Below are positions 17,238 through 24,691 of a DNA stretch of 25,903 nt, in pieces. The stretch spans positions 1 through 25,903 of the forward strand of contig JBJOHV010000063.1 of NCBI GenBank assembly GCA_046047495.1, written 5' to 3'. The notes beneath the pieces were generated by a model. The model saw only the letters and a program-made list of their open reading frames with translations, did not search any database and was not told the origin of the DNA. Source of the DNA: NORP240 sp046047495. GTDB taxonomy: Bacteria > Pseudomonadota > Gammaproteobacteria > Pseudomonadales > Pseudohongiellaceae. The position numbers and the translations under genes were made by a program. Each line of letters starts with the position of its first letter. Within the stretch, counting starts at the first letter, position 1.

Positions 17238-17828
17238 GTGAGCCTCGATCAGCACGTTGTCAGGCATTTTGAAACAAGCATTGACCTGCAACAGCGGTCG
17301 ATGGCACTGCTGCCATCTGTTATCGCGGAGGCCAGCACGGTCCTGGTCGGTTGCCTACTCAACGGCAACAAAATTTTGTGCTGCGGGGTGGGTGGTTCGG
17401 CCGCCAGCGCACAACGTGTCGCGGCAGAGCTCGTCAATCGATACGAACATGAGCGACCCGGTTTGCCGGCTCTGGCGCTCGCGGCAGATGGCATACTGTT
17501 GACCGCAGTGGCAGCTGATGCTGGCTTCAAACAAGCCCTGGCGCGTCAAACAAGGGCCCTGGGGCAGTCAGGGGACGTGCTGTTGGTGCTGGCCAGCGCA
17601 GGTGGGTCAGCGGCTCTGCTCGAAGCCATGCGGGCTGCCCACGACCGTGGAATGCAGGTGATTTTGTTGACCGGTCAGGATGACGACAAATTGATTCAGT
17701 CTCTGGGGCCTGCCGACATTGTAATCAGCGTGCCTGGCAAGAAGCAGGCACACCTACTGGAAGTGCATGATGTGATCCTGCACTGTCTTTGTCACTTGAT
17801 TGATATCCAGTTGTTTGGGGGATCATGA
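17238..17828 (+). CDS. SIS-domain protein, DiaA/GmhA family
   Basis: The family contains DiaA, which binds DnaA and promotes replication initiation, and GmhA, which isomerises sedoheptulose 7-phosphate. The 196 residues include LLNGNKILCCGVGGSAASAQ (40-59) and the C-terminal LEVHDVILHCLCHLID, close to DiaA and to the Pseudomonas homologue in this place. Glu64 (AAELVNRY) and His182 line up with catalytic residues of GmhA, but the phosphate loops are changed: GVGGS instead of GNGGS (50-54) and ASAGGS instead of STSGNS (119-124). DiaA-like use is therefore as likely as isomerase activity, and no symbol is given. The start is a GTG at 17238 with only weak ribosome binding site support. It overlaps dolP as ATGA. 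Confidence 0.88.
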   Translation: MSLDQHVVRHFETSIDLQQRSMALLPSVIAEASTVLVGCLLNGNKILCCGVGGSAASAQRVAAELVNRYEHERPGLPALALAADGILLTAVAADAGFKQALARQTRALGQSGDVLLVLASAGGSAALLEAMRAAHDRGMQVILLTGQDDDKLIQSLGPADIVISVPGKKQAHLLEVHDVILHCLCHLIDIQLFGGS

Positions 17829-18415
17829 CGATGTATCTGAAACGAATCGCGTTAAGTTTGCTACTGGCTGCCATGGCGATGAGCCCAGCATGCACGACCA
17901 TCCTGGTGGAAACCACAGGCTCCCAGGGTATCCAGGAAGACCCGGGGCGACGTACCGCCGGCGCGGTGGTCGAGGATCAATCCATCGAAACCAAGATTGC
18001 CGTCAACATGAAGTCACAGGAACCGGCTTTCCGAAAAGCACACTTTGACGTCATCAGTCACAACGGTGTGGTGTTGCTGGTTGGTCAGGTGCCGTCGGAG
18101 CAGCTGAAATCAATGGCTGGTGAAATTGCCGCAGCCGCGAGTACCAAAATCAAGCGGATTCATAATGAACTGGAAGTCGGTAGGAACACGTCGTTCATGG
18201 CACGCAGCAACGACACGTGGATAGGCACCAAGGTGCGCACCCAGATACTGGCTGACAAATCCGTGCCGTCGGATCAGGTCCGTGTGGTAACGGAAAACGG
18301 GTCGGTCTATCTGCTGGGCCTGATCACTCAGGAACAGGGCGACAACGCTGCGGCCCTGGCACGCAATGTGTCCGGAGTTGCCCGGGTGGTCAAGGTGTTT
18401 GAATACATCAACTAG
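17825..18415 (+). CDS. dolP: Division/outer-membrane-associated lipoprotein with two BON domains
   Basis: Homologue of E. coli DolP (YraP), an outer-membrane lipoprotein that gathers at the septum and supports envelope integrity. It has 196 residues with a signal peptide ending at Cys23; the lipobox SPAC lacks the usual Leu at -3. Two BON domains follow: about 48-115 (DQSIETKIAVNM...GVVLLVGQVPSEQ) and about 127-196 (SNDTWIGTKVRTQIL...ENGSVYLLGLITQEQ). SNDTWI and GxVLLVGQ are strongly DolP-like. The start ATG at 17825 overlaps the stop of the SIS gene; a second ATG at 17831 is possible. It is the last gene of the plus-strand set. Confidence 0.92.
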   Translation: MTMYLKRIALSLLLAAMAMSPACTTILVETTGSQGIQEDPGRRTAGAVVEDQSIETKIAVNMKSQEPAFRKAHFDVISHNGVVLLVGQVPSEQLKSMAGEIAAAASTKIKRIHNELEVGRNTSFMARSNDTWIGTKVRTQILADKSVPSDQVRVVTENGSVYLLGLITQEQGDNAAALARNVSGVARVVKVFEYIN

Positions 18416-18418
18416 CCC

Positions 18419-18443
18419 AGGCCTGGCGACGATCGCCCGGCCT
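18419..18443. terminator. Long hairpin between convergent dolP and sspB
   Basis: AGGCC-T-GGCGA and TCGCC-C-GGCCT form an 11-position stem with one mismatch and a CGA loop in the 26-base gap between the two convergent stops; it touches the sspB stop codon. ATTT follows on the plus strand, and no U tract follows on the minus strand. It probably ends or protects both transcripts. The poor U tract lowers confidence. Confidence 0.5.
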
Positions 18444-18861
18444 ATTTGACCACTCGCAGGGACGGTCGCCCCGGCCTTCCCTTCCCGGATTTCCGCTCAG
18501 GGGCTGCCTGGATGTCAGTTGGTTTGGTGGGCTCGGGGCTGGGCGTTGTCTCTGCCTCAAAAAACATGCCTTGCCCGTTTTCCTTGGCATAAATGCCGAT
18601 TACCGCTGAGGTGGGAACGAAGATGTGATTGGGGATGCCGGCAAACCGGCCGCTGAACTCCAGCGCCTCGTTGCCCATCTGCAACCCCTGCACGGCAGAT
18701 GGCGAAATATTGAGAATGATGCGGCCGTCCTTCACGTGCTCAAGAGGCACTTCCACGCCGTCCGCGCGGGCATTCACGAGAATATAGGGAGTGCTTGCAT
18801 TGTCCAGAATCCACTCATAGAGAGCCCGTATCAGATACGGTCGACTGGAGCTCATGGACAT
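18442..18861 (-). CDS. sspB: ClpXP protease specificity-enhancing factor SspB
   Basis: Adaptor that binds the ssrA tag of stalled translation products, and some other substrates, and hands them to ClpXP. It has 139 residues. The folded substrate-binding domain covers about 1-110: PYLIRALYEWILDN at 8-21, STPYILVNA at 23-31, and GIPNHIFVPTSAVIGIYA. It is followed by a flexible, Pro/Lys-rich linker and the C-terminal ClpX-docking peptide RPSLRVVK (132-139). The ATG at 18861 is preceded by GGAAGG at 8 bases; an ATG two codons later is possible. It follows sspA by 82 bases, as in most gammaproteobacteria. Confidence 0.95.
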   Translation of the reverse strand: MSMSSSRPYLIRALYEWILDNASTPYILVNARADGVEVPLEHVKDGRIILNISPSAVQGLQMGNEALEFSGRFAGIPNHIFVPTSAVIGIYAKENGQGMFFEAETTPSPEPTKPTDIQAAPERKSGKGRPGRPSLRVVK

Positions 18862-18924
18862 TCAGAATACCTTCCGCAGGTGTCAGGTTACATTCATTCG
18901 ATGATCCGGATCGCAGGCCACACT

Positions 18925-18943
18925 CCGGCAACAGGGTTGCCGG
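18925..18943 (-). repeat. Perfect 8-bp hairpin directly after the sspA stop
   Basis: CCGGCAAC and GTTGCCGG flank the loop CCT on the minus strand, immediately after the sspA TGA. No U tract follows, so it is better read as an intercistronic stem that could protect the sspA message or lower sspB expression than as a full terminator. Confidence 0.5.
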
Positions 18944-19576
18944 TCAGTTCATTTCCCGTTCCTGTTCGGACAGGCTGGCCCGCACCGAATCCCTGTCGAA
19001 CAACTTGTCCCGATATGCCAACAGCGGTTTGACCGCCTTGCTGTTTGGCAGACTTACTCCCATGGTTGCAAGGCGCCAGAGTATAGGCGTTACGCAGCAA
19101 TCCACAATCGTGAACTCATCGCTCATGAAAAATGGCTTCTCGGCGAATATTGGGGCTATGGAGACAAGGCTCTCACGCAGTTCCTTACGCGCCTTGTCCA
19201 GTGAAGCTTCTCCGCCCTTGCCCGCCATGATGGTATCCACCAGCGCGCACCAGTCCTTTTGAATCCGGTATATCCACAACCGGCTTTGTGCCCTGGCTAC
19301 CGGATATACAGGAAACAAAGGTGGATGCGGGAATCGCTCGTCGAGGTACTCCATCATGATGTTGGGCTCGTACAACACCAGATCGCGATCCACCAAGGTC
19401 GGCAGACTATTGTAGGGATTCAGCGATGTCAGATCCTCCGGCATTCGGTCTGGGTCAACATCGATGGTTTCCACTGTGACACCTTTCTCCGCCAGAACGA
19501 TGCGCACCCGATGACTGTAGTGACTGCGCCCATCAGAGTAGAAAGTCATTGAAGACCGCTTCGCTACTACGCCCAT
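18944..19576 (-). CDS. sspA: Stringent starvation protein A
   Basis: RNA-polymerase-associated protein with a glutathione-S-transferase fold but no GST activity in characterised members; it affects stationary-phase and stress transcription. It has 210 residues (E. coli 212). The thioredoxin-like N-domain has SHYSHRVRIVLAEKGV (18-33) and NPYNSLPTLVDRDLVLYEP. The family hallmark YLDERFPHPPLFPVYPVARA follows, with KDWCALVDTIM. The C-domain carries PFFMSDEFTIVDCC. The ATG at 19576 has AAGG upstream. It is 51 bases downstream of the cytochrome gene with no terminator between them, so readthrough from the pet operon is likely. Confidence 0.95.
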   Translation of the reverse strand: MGVVAKRSSMTFYSDGRSHYSHRVRIVLAEKGVTVETIDVDPDRMPEDLTSLNPYNSLPTLVDRDLVLYEPNIMMEYLDERFPHPPLFPVYPVARAQSRLWIYRIQKDWCALVDTIMAGKGGEASLDKARKELRESLVSIAPIFAEKPFFMSDEFTIVDCCVTPILWRLATMGVSLPNSKAVKPLLAYRDKLFDRDSVRASLSEQEREMN

Positions 19577-19627
19577 AAATTCGCCTTATTCAATGGTTGT
19601 CCGGAGTGCTGCTTAATGCCGGGCCTC

Positions 19628-21691
19628 TCAGTGGTAATCCTTGCCGAACTCCCGGGCCATGACTGCGGTGGCCACATACAACAAAGCCAGAAACGCCAGT
19701 ACCCAAATGCCGATGTCCTTGCGGCGTTCACGAACCGGCTCACCAATGTAATAAAGGAAATTGGTGATATCCGCTGCAACCATGTCAAATTCGGCTGAGC
19801 TCAACATGCCGGTGCCTTCCACGACATGCAGTTCGCAAATTTCCTCGCCATGGTCGCCGGTATGGGGCTCGCAGATTTGATCCCCCTGCAACTCATGAAG
19901 AACATTCGGCATGCCCACATTGGCAAACAACGTGTTGTTGGTGCCGAGGGGCCGTGTGTCATCCATGTAGAAAGACTTCAGGTAGGTGTATAGCCAGTCT
20001 GGCTTGCGCACTCGACCGACCAGCGTCAGATCCGGTGGGGCTGCACCGAACCAGACCTTGGCATCATCAATGGAAATGGAATTTTCAATCAGGTCCCCGA
20101 TAAGGGCATCACCGAAAATCAGATTTTCCGCGACCAAATCGTGGGGGATCTGCAGGTCATCGGCAGTGCGTTCATACCGGGCATAACCGAGCGCGTGGCA
20201 GCCGATGCAATAATTCATGTAGTACTTCCAGCCCCGCTGCAGGGATGCCTTGTCGTCGAAGTTGGTTTCCACATGCTGCAATTGCACGTTGCTCGCTTCG
20301 GCGGCGACGACCCGCAGGGGAATGAACACCAGCGCAACCAGCAACAGAATCGAAAGGGCGAGTTGAGGCCAGCTGATCCAGCGACCCGTGACCCGAGCAG
20401 GAACCGGGAAAGTCTTCTCGGCTCGTGTATACCACGGCATCCCTATGAAGTAGGCGAAATACACCACAGTCATGATCTGGGCCAGCAGGGTCTTGGCAGG
20501 ACTCACGGACTGGGTCCCCAAAACCCCGAGGATCAGAAAGCTCACCACGAACATGAGCAGCGCGATGCGGCTGTACCAGCCCTTATAGCGCATGGATCGC
20601 ACCGGGCTCTTGTCCAGCCAGGGCAACACAAAGAGGATTGCGATGGCACCGAACATCACCAACAGCCCCCAGAATTTCGCATCGATTCCAAACAGCGGGA
20701 ATGTCACGGCACGCAACATGGAGTAGAAAGGCGTGTAGTACCAGACCGGGGGAACATGTTCCGGGGTCTTCAGCGGATCCGCTTCCTGGAAGTTGGCCAC
20801 CTCGAGGAAATAACCACCCATTTCCGGCACGAAGAACACGATGAAACAGAATACGAACAGGAATACGACGATGGCCGGCAGATCGTGGTACATCGTGTAA
20901 TACGGATGGAACGGCACACCATCTACGGGCACACCATCGGGCCCTTTGTTCTTCTTGATTTCGATACCGTCCGGATTGTTGGAACCCACTTCATGCAAAG
21001 CCAGGATGTGGAGTACCACCAAAGCCAGCAGTACGATGGGCAGCGCCACCACATGCAGGGCAAAGAAGCGGTTCAGGGTAGCACCGGAAATCAGGTAATC
21101 ACCCCGCACCCAAACCAGGAGGTCCTCTCCAATGACCGGAATTGCGCCTACCAGCGAAACAATGACGTTCGCTCCCCAGTAGGACATCTGACCCCAGGGC
21201 AACACGTATCCCATGAAGCCTTCCATCACCAGAATGAGGTAGATGGCCATACCGAATATCCAGATCAGTTCACGCGGCTTTTGATAGGAGCCATACATCA
21301 GTCCACGGAACATGTGCATGTAGACGACAAAGAAAAATGCCGACGCACCCGTGGAGTGGAGGTAGCGCAGCAACCAGCCAAACTCCACGTCCCGCATGAT
21401 GTACTCCACCGAAGCGAATGCCGCCTCGGCGCTGGCCGTGTAATTCATGGTCAGCCAGATGCCGGTTATCAGCTGCAGCACCAGCACGACCATGGAGAGC
21501 ACGCCGAAGAAATACCAGAAATTGAAATTCTTGGGTGCGTAATACTTGCTCAGGTGTTTTTCCCAGGCTTCCACGATCGGCAGACGGGCATCAGTCCAGT
21601 CCCGCAAACCGATCAGCGCAGCAACGATGCGACCCGGTTTCTGACTGGCCGCAGCTTGGGTTTGGTTCAGGGTGCTTTGATTGTCGCTCAT
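19628..21691 (-). CDS. Fused cytochrome b / cytochrome c1 of ubiquinol-cytochrome c reductase
   Basis: A single 687-residue frame holds both haem subunits of complex III. Residues 1-436 are cytochrome b, with haem-b ligand pairs His112/His126 and His213/His228, the quinol-site motif PVWY (315-318) and MPWYTRAEKTFPVPARV, the usual C-terminus. Residues about 437-687 are cytochrome c1: a hydrophobic, signal-like segment (441-464) ending in VVAAEAS, the haem-c site CIGCH (495-499), WFGAAPPDLTLVGRVR, the Met ligand in GMPNVL (Met594), and a C-terminal anchor helix (659-678). Pseudomonas has two separate genes; Bradyrhizobium fbcH is a similar fusion that is cleaved after translation. The start overlaps the Rieske stop as ATGA. 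Cleavage after about residue 464 is inferred. Confidence 0.95.
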   Translation of the reverse strand: MSDNQSTLNQTQAAASQKPGRIVAALIGLRDWTDARLPIVEAWEKHLSKYYAPKNFNFWYFFGVLSMVVLVLQLITGIWLTMNYTASAEAAFASVEYIMRDVEFGWLLRYLHSTGASAFFFVVYMHMFRGLMYGSYQKPRELIWIFGMAIYLILVMEGFMGYVLPWGQMSYWGANVIVSLVGAIPVIGEDLLVWVRGDYLISGATLNRFFALHVVALPIVLLALVVLHILALHEVGSNNPDGIEIKKNKGPDGVPVDGVPFHPYYTMYHDLPAIVVFLFVFCFIVFFVPEMGGYFLEVANFQEADPLKTPEHVPPVWYYTPFYSMLRAVTFPLFGIDAKFWGLLVMFGAIAILFVLPWLDKSPVRSMRYKGWYSRIALLMFVVSFLILGVLGTQSVSPAKTLLAQIMTVVYFAYFIGMPWYTRAEKTFPVPARVTGRWISWPQLALSILLLVALVFIPLRVVAAEASNVQLQHVETNFDDKASLQRGWKYYMNYCIGCHALGYARYERTADDLQIPHDLVAENLIFGDALIGDLIENSISIDDAKVWFGAAPPDLTLVGRVRKPDWLYTYLKSFYMDDTRPLGTNNTLFANVGMPNVLHELQGDQICEPHTGDHGEEICELHVVEGTGMLSSAEFDMVAADITNFLYYIGEPVRERRKDIGIWVLAFLALLYVATAVMAREFGKDYH

Positions 21692-22290
21692 GCCATTGTC
21701 TCCTCGTCGACACCCACGACAAGGACGTTGTCGTTCTCAAAGGTATAAGGGGGCACCTGCATATTGCGCGACGCCGGTGAGCCGCTATAGACACGACCGG
21801 CCAGGTCAAAGCGCGATCCGTGGCATGGGCAGAAGAAGCCGCCACGCCAGTTGGCATCGAACGGCTCGGCCCGCAACTCGATATGGGGGGTGGGAGAACA
21901 GAACAGGTGGGGGCACAAGCCTACAAGCACCAGAATCTCCGGACGGCGGGAACGGTACTCATTGGTGGCGTATTCCGGCTGCTCCGGCTGCTCTGAATTC
22001 GGATCGGTCAGGCGATCTGCCATGCCCGGCAATGCCGCCAATGCTTCCTCGCTGCGCCGCACCACGAATATGGGTCTGCCGCGCCAGGCAGGAATCGGAC
22101 CCAGGATTTCGCCAACCTGCAGTCGACTGATATCTATGCGGACCGGTGCACCAGCTGCCCTGGCCTTGGCACTGGGGCTCCAAGAACCAACAAAGGGCAC
22201 CGCCGCCCCGACCACTCCAACTGCCCCCAGGGCAGAGGTGGACCCTACCAAAAATCGCCTACGTCCAGTATTTGTACTGTCGTCAGTCAC
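21688..22290 (-). CDS. petA: Ubiquinol-cytochrome c reductase Rieske iron-sulfur subunit
   Basis: Carries the 2Fe-2S cluster that passes electrons from ubiquinol to cytochrome c1. It has 200 residues with a twin-arginine signal/anchor (GRRRFLVGSTSALGAVG, 9-25) and the conserved SWSPSAKARAAGAPV hinge. Cluster ligands are present: Cys126 and His128 in box I, Cys154 and His157 in box II, plus the disulfide cysteines 131 and 156. The boxes are unusual: CPHLFC instead of CTHLGC, and CHGSRFD instead of CHGSxYD. The start is a GTG at 22290 with AGGAG nine bases upstream. First gene of the operon. Confidence 0.95.
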   Translation of the reverse strand: MTDDSTNTGRRRFLVGSTSALGAVGVVGAAVPFVGSWSPSAKARAAGAPVRIDISRLQVGEILGPIPAWRGRPIFVVRRSEEALAALPGMADRLTDPNSEQPEQPEYATNEYRSRRPEILVLVGLCPHLFCSPTPHIELRAEPFDANWRGGFFCPCHGSRFDLAGRVYSGSPASRNMQVPPYTFENDNVLVVGVDEETMA

Positions 22291-22413
22291 CTTGCAAATC
22301 TCCTGTCAGAGCCAGCTAAATCAATACGAGGTCAGGATCCGCCACGGACCCAAAAGCACCGTCGTGTGGAAATGGTGTTTGTTTACCTGCAACCGGGAAG
22401 CAAAACCCGCTGA

Positions 22414-22442
22414 ATGTTAGTTAATTTCACCTTTTTTTTCAA
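22414..22442 (-). promoter_or_regulatory. Predicted promoter of the petA-cytochrome b/c1 operon
   Basis: TTGAAA (22442-22437), a 17-base spacer and TAACAT (22419-22414) on the minus strand. The start would be near 22407, leaving a leader of about 115 bases before the petA GTG. No known regulator site was recognised in the leader. Confidence 0.65.
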
Positions 22443-22508
22443 GCGCTATAGCTCTCAAAACCTACTACATCCCATTGAAACCAATAGAAAAAAAGTAATT
22501 TCGCAGGC

Positions 22509-22542
22509 AAAAAAAAACGCCGGCCCCTGGCGAGGTCCGGCG
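22509..22542 (-). terminator. Intrinsic terminator of rplM-rpsI
   Basis: On the minus strand a GC-rich stem (CGCCGGACC paired with GGGGCCGGCG around a short loop) is followed directly by nine T residues. It lies 24 bases after the rpsI stop and separates the ribosomal protein genes from the pet promoter. Confidence 0.93.
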
Positions 22543-22565
22543 TGGCTTTTACGCGTGGCTGAAAA

Positions 22566-22958
22566 TCAGCGCTTGGAGTATTGGGGACGCTTGCGGGCTT
22601 TGCGCAATCCGACTTTCTTGCGCTCTACCGCACGGGAGTCGCGGGTCACGAACCCGGCCTTGCGCAAAGTAGGGCGCAATTGCTCATCGTATTCCATCAG
22701 AGCTCGAGTGATCCCATGACGAATGGCACCGGCCTGTCCGAACGAACCACCACCGCGGACCGTCACGGTGATATCGAATTTGTTGGTCATGTCTACCAGC
22801 TCCAGGGGCTGACGCACGATCATGCGGGCCACTTCACGCCCGAAAAAACCATCCAGAGGTCGGTGATTTACGGTGATATTACCGCTGCCGCTTCTGAGAA
22901 ATACCCTCGCTGTGGAGGTCTTGCGTCGACCGGTGCCGTAGTATTGGGTTGCCGTCAT
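22566..22958 (-). CDS. rpsI: 30S ribosomal protein S9
   Basis: Component of the 30S head whose C-terminal tail reaches the P-site tRNA. It has 130 residues, the normal length. YYGTGRRKTSTARVFL is at 6-21, VRGGGSFGQAGAIRHGITRAL in the middle, and the basic tail with the classic ending KARKRPQYSKR. The gene starts 16 bases after rplM, the universal rplM-rpsI pair, and ends just before a strong terminator. Confidence 0.98.
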   Translation of the reverse strand: MTATQYYGTGRRKTSTARVFLRSGSGNITVNHRPLDGFFGREVARMIVRQPLELVDMTNKFDITVTVRGGGSFGQAGAIRHGITRALMEYDEQLRPTLRKAGFVTRDSRAVERKKVGLRKARKRPQYSKR

Positions 22959-22974
22959 AAGTAACAGAAGCCTC

Positions 22975-23403
22975 TCAGAATTTCAGCGGTTGGGGTTGCT
23001 GTGCTGCATGGGGATGCTCTGCACCGGCATACACCTTCAGCTTCTTGAACATGGCACGGCCAAGCGGAGAGCGAGGCAGCATGCCTTTGACTGCCAACTT
23101 GATGACCTGCTCGGGTGAGCGTGCCAGTAACTTGTTGAAAGACATGGATTTCATGCCTCCGGGGAAGCCGGAGTGTGCGTGGTACATCTTGTCATTGGCC
23201 TTGCGACCGGTGACCTGCACCTTATCGGCATTGATCACCACGATAAAATCGCCGGTGTCCACATGTGCCGTGTATTCGGGCTTGTGTTTTCCACGCAATC
23301 GGGTGGAAATCTCAGCTGCCATGCGACCCAGGGTCAAGCCATCGGCGTCTATCAACAGCCAATTCTGTTCAACTTCTCCGGGTTTAGCGCTGTACGTTTT
23401 CAT
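22975..23403 (-). CDS. rplM: 50S ribosomal protein L13
   Basis: Early-assembling 50S protein that binds 23S rRNA. It has 142 residues, equal to E. coli L13. Landmarks are WLLIDADGLTLGRMAAEIST near the N-terminus, LRGKHKPEYTAHVDTGDFIV, and VKGMLPRSPLGRAMFKKLKV followed by GAEHPHAAQQP. The ATG at 23403 follows a predicted promoter with a leader of about 35 bases. Confidence 0.98.
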   Translation of the reverse strand: MKTYSAKPGEVEQNWLLIDADGLTLGRMAAEISTRLRGKHKPEYTAHVDTGDFIVVINADKVQVTGRKANDKMYHAHSGFPGGMKSMSFNKLLARSPEQVIKLAVKGMLPRSPLGRAMFKKLKVYAGAEHPHAAQQPQPLKF

Positions 23404-23445
23404 AGGATTCGCCTGATCTTCGGGGCATATCTACAAGGAGCGCGA

Positions 23446-23474
23446 ATACTACCGGACGCCTTTTGATTATTCAA
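23446..23474 (-). promoter_or_regulatory. Predicted promoter of rplM-rpsI
   Basis: TTGAAT (23474-23469), 17 bases, TAGTAT (23451-23446) on the minus strand, followed by a GC-rich discriminator (TCGCGCTCC) as in promoters under stringent control. The start would be near 23439. It lies just downstream of the zapE stop. Confidence 0.8.
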
Positions 23475-23501
23475 GCCAGGGACCCTTAAAAAACTGCCGG
23501 T

Positions 23502-24599
23502 TCAGGGGCGATGGGGTCGACCCAGATATTCGTGGGACTGCATCTCCTGCAGCCGGCTGCGGGTACGTCGAAATTCCCTCGCCAGGCTGCCCCCCTGGTA
23601 CAGCTCATCCAGGGGCGCAGCGGCGGACAGGACCAATTTGACGTTGCGGTCATAGAACTCATCCACCAGGTTGACGAAGCGACGCACCTGGTCATTGCGG
23701 CTGTCGTCCAGCAGGGGCACATTGCTGAGCAATACCGCATGATAAATACGGGCAATTTCTATGTAGTCGTTGACACTGCGCGGCCCGCCGCACAGGACAG
23801 CAAAATCAAACCAGATGACATCGTCGGCAGTCTGCCGGCTGGCAATCGGGCGGCCCAATACATCGATGCTCTCACCTCGACAGGCTTCCCGCAGGTCCGG
23901 AGCCAACTGCCGGAAGCTGGCGCCCAGCTGGGCATCGGCTTCCTCGCCCAGAGGCCAATGATAGAGACGGGCACTGGTCAGACTGCGCAAGCGATAGTCC
24001 ACACCACCGGCCAGCTCGAGAATCCGGCAATGTGTCTTGATGGCGGCGATGGCGGGCAGGAAGCGATCTCTCTGCAAACCATTTTCGTAAAGCAAGTCTG
24101 GTTGGATGTTGGACGTCATGACCAGCACGACACCCCGGGCCAACAAGCCATCCAGCAGATTCGCCAGCAACATGGCATCGCCAATATCCGCCACATAAAA
24201 CTCGTCCAGGCAAATCACCCTGCACCCTCGGGCCAAATCGGCACTGACCAGGTCCAGTGGGTTTTTTTGTCCTTTACGACCGGCCAGCTCCTGGTGGATG
24301 CGTTGCATGAAGCGATGGAAATGACTGCGCAGCTTGCGTCCGTCTGGCAGCGCTTCAAAAAATATATCCATCAGGTACGTCTTGCCGCGTCCGACACCGC
24401 CCCAGAAATACAGCCCCTCCACTCTATCGGCGCCTGCGGCTGGCAGCCATCTGCGCAACCAGTTAGCGGGGGATCTGGATTCGGCTGCCATCAATTGCTC
24501 ATAGAGGAGCTGCAAGGCATCCAGTGCCAGCTCCTGTCCCGCATCGGCCTGAATCAGGCCGTGGTCGAGGTCCTGTTGATAGCGTTGCCGGGGAGTCAT
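23502..24599 (-). CDS. zapE: Cell division ATPase ZapE
   Basis: AFG1-like ATPase that in E. coli associates with the constricting Z-ring. It has 365 residues (E. coli 375). Walker A is FWGGVGRGKTYLMD (65-78), Walker B ICLDEFYVADIGDAM (129-143), followed by a sensor-like VMTSN and the family segments GLQRDRFLPAIAAI and DYRLR. VNLVDEFYDRNVKL near the end is typical. The long open frame upstream to 24869 covers the divergent promoter region and is not part of the family, so the ATG at 24599 was chosen. It diverges from zapG, as is common in gammaproteobacteria. Confidence 0.94.
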   Translation of the reverse strand: MTPRQRYQQDLDHGLIQADAGQELALDALQLLYEQLMAAESRSPANWLRRWLPAAGADRVEGLYFWGGVGRGKTYLMDIFFEALPDGRKLRSHFHRFMQRIHQELAGRKGQKNPLDLVSADLARGCRVICLDEFYVADIGDAMLLANLLDGLLARGVVLVMTSNIQPDLLYENGLQRDRFLPAIAAIKTHCRILELAGGVDYRLRSLTSARLYHWPLGEEADAQLGASFRQLAPDLREACRGESIDVLGRPIASRQTADDVIWFDFAVLCGGPRSVNDYIEIARIYHAVLLSNVPLLDDSRNDQVRRFVNLVDEFYDRNVKLVLSAAAPLDELYQGGSLAREFRRTRSRLQEMQSHEYLGRPHRP

Positions 24600-24691
24600 T
24601 GCGAAGGGTGCCGGAACCAGTTTCAGTGGGGCGGCTATTCTAATTGCCACTCTGCCCCAGGGAAAGTTTTTACGGCAGCGCCGGGTGATAA

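Noticed and set aside
20141..21748. Long open frame of 535 codons on the plus strand, opposite the cytochrome b/c1 gene
   Set aside because: It is antisense to a certain gene, rich in His, Gln and Arg as expected from the reverse strand of hydrophobic codons, and has no domain-like features.
23475..23501. T run after the zapE stop as a possible terminator
   Set aside because: Six T residues are present but only a 3-bp stem precedes them, so a functional terminator cannot be supported.
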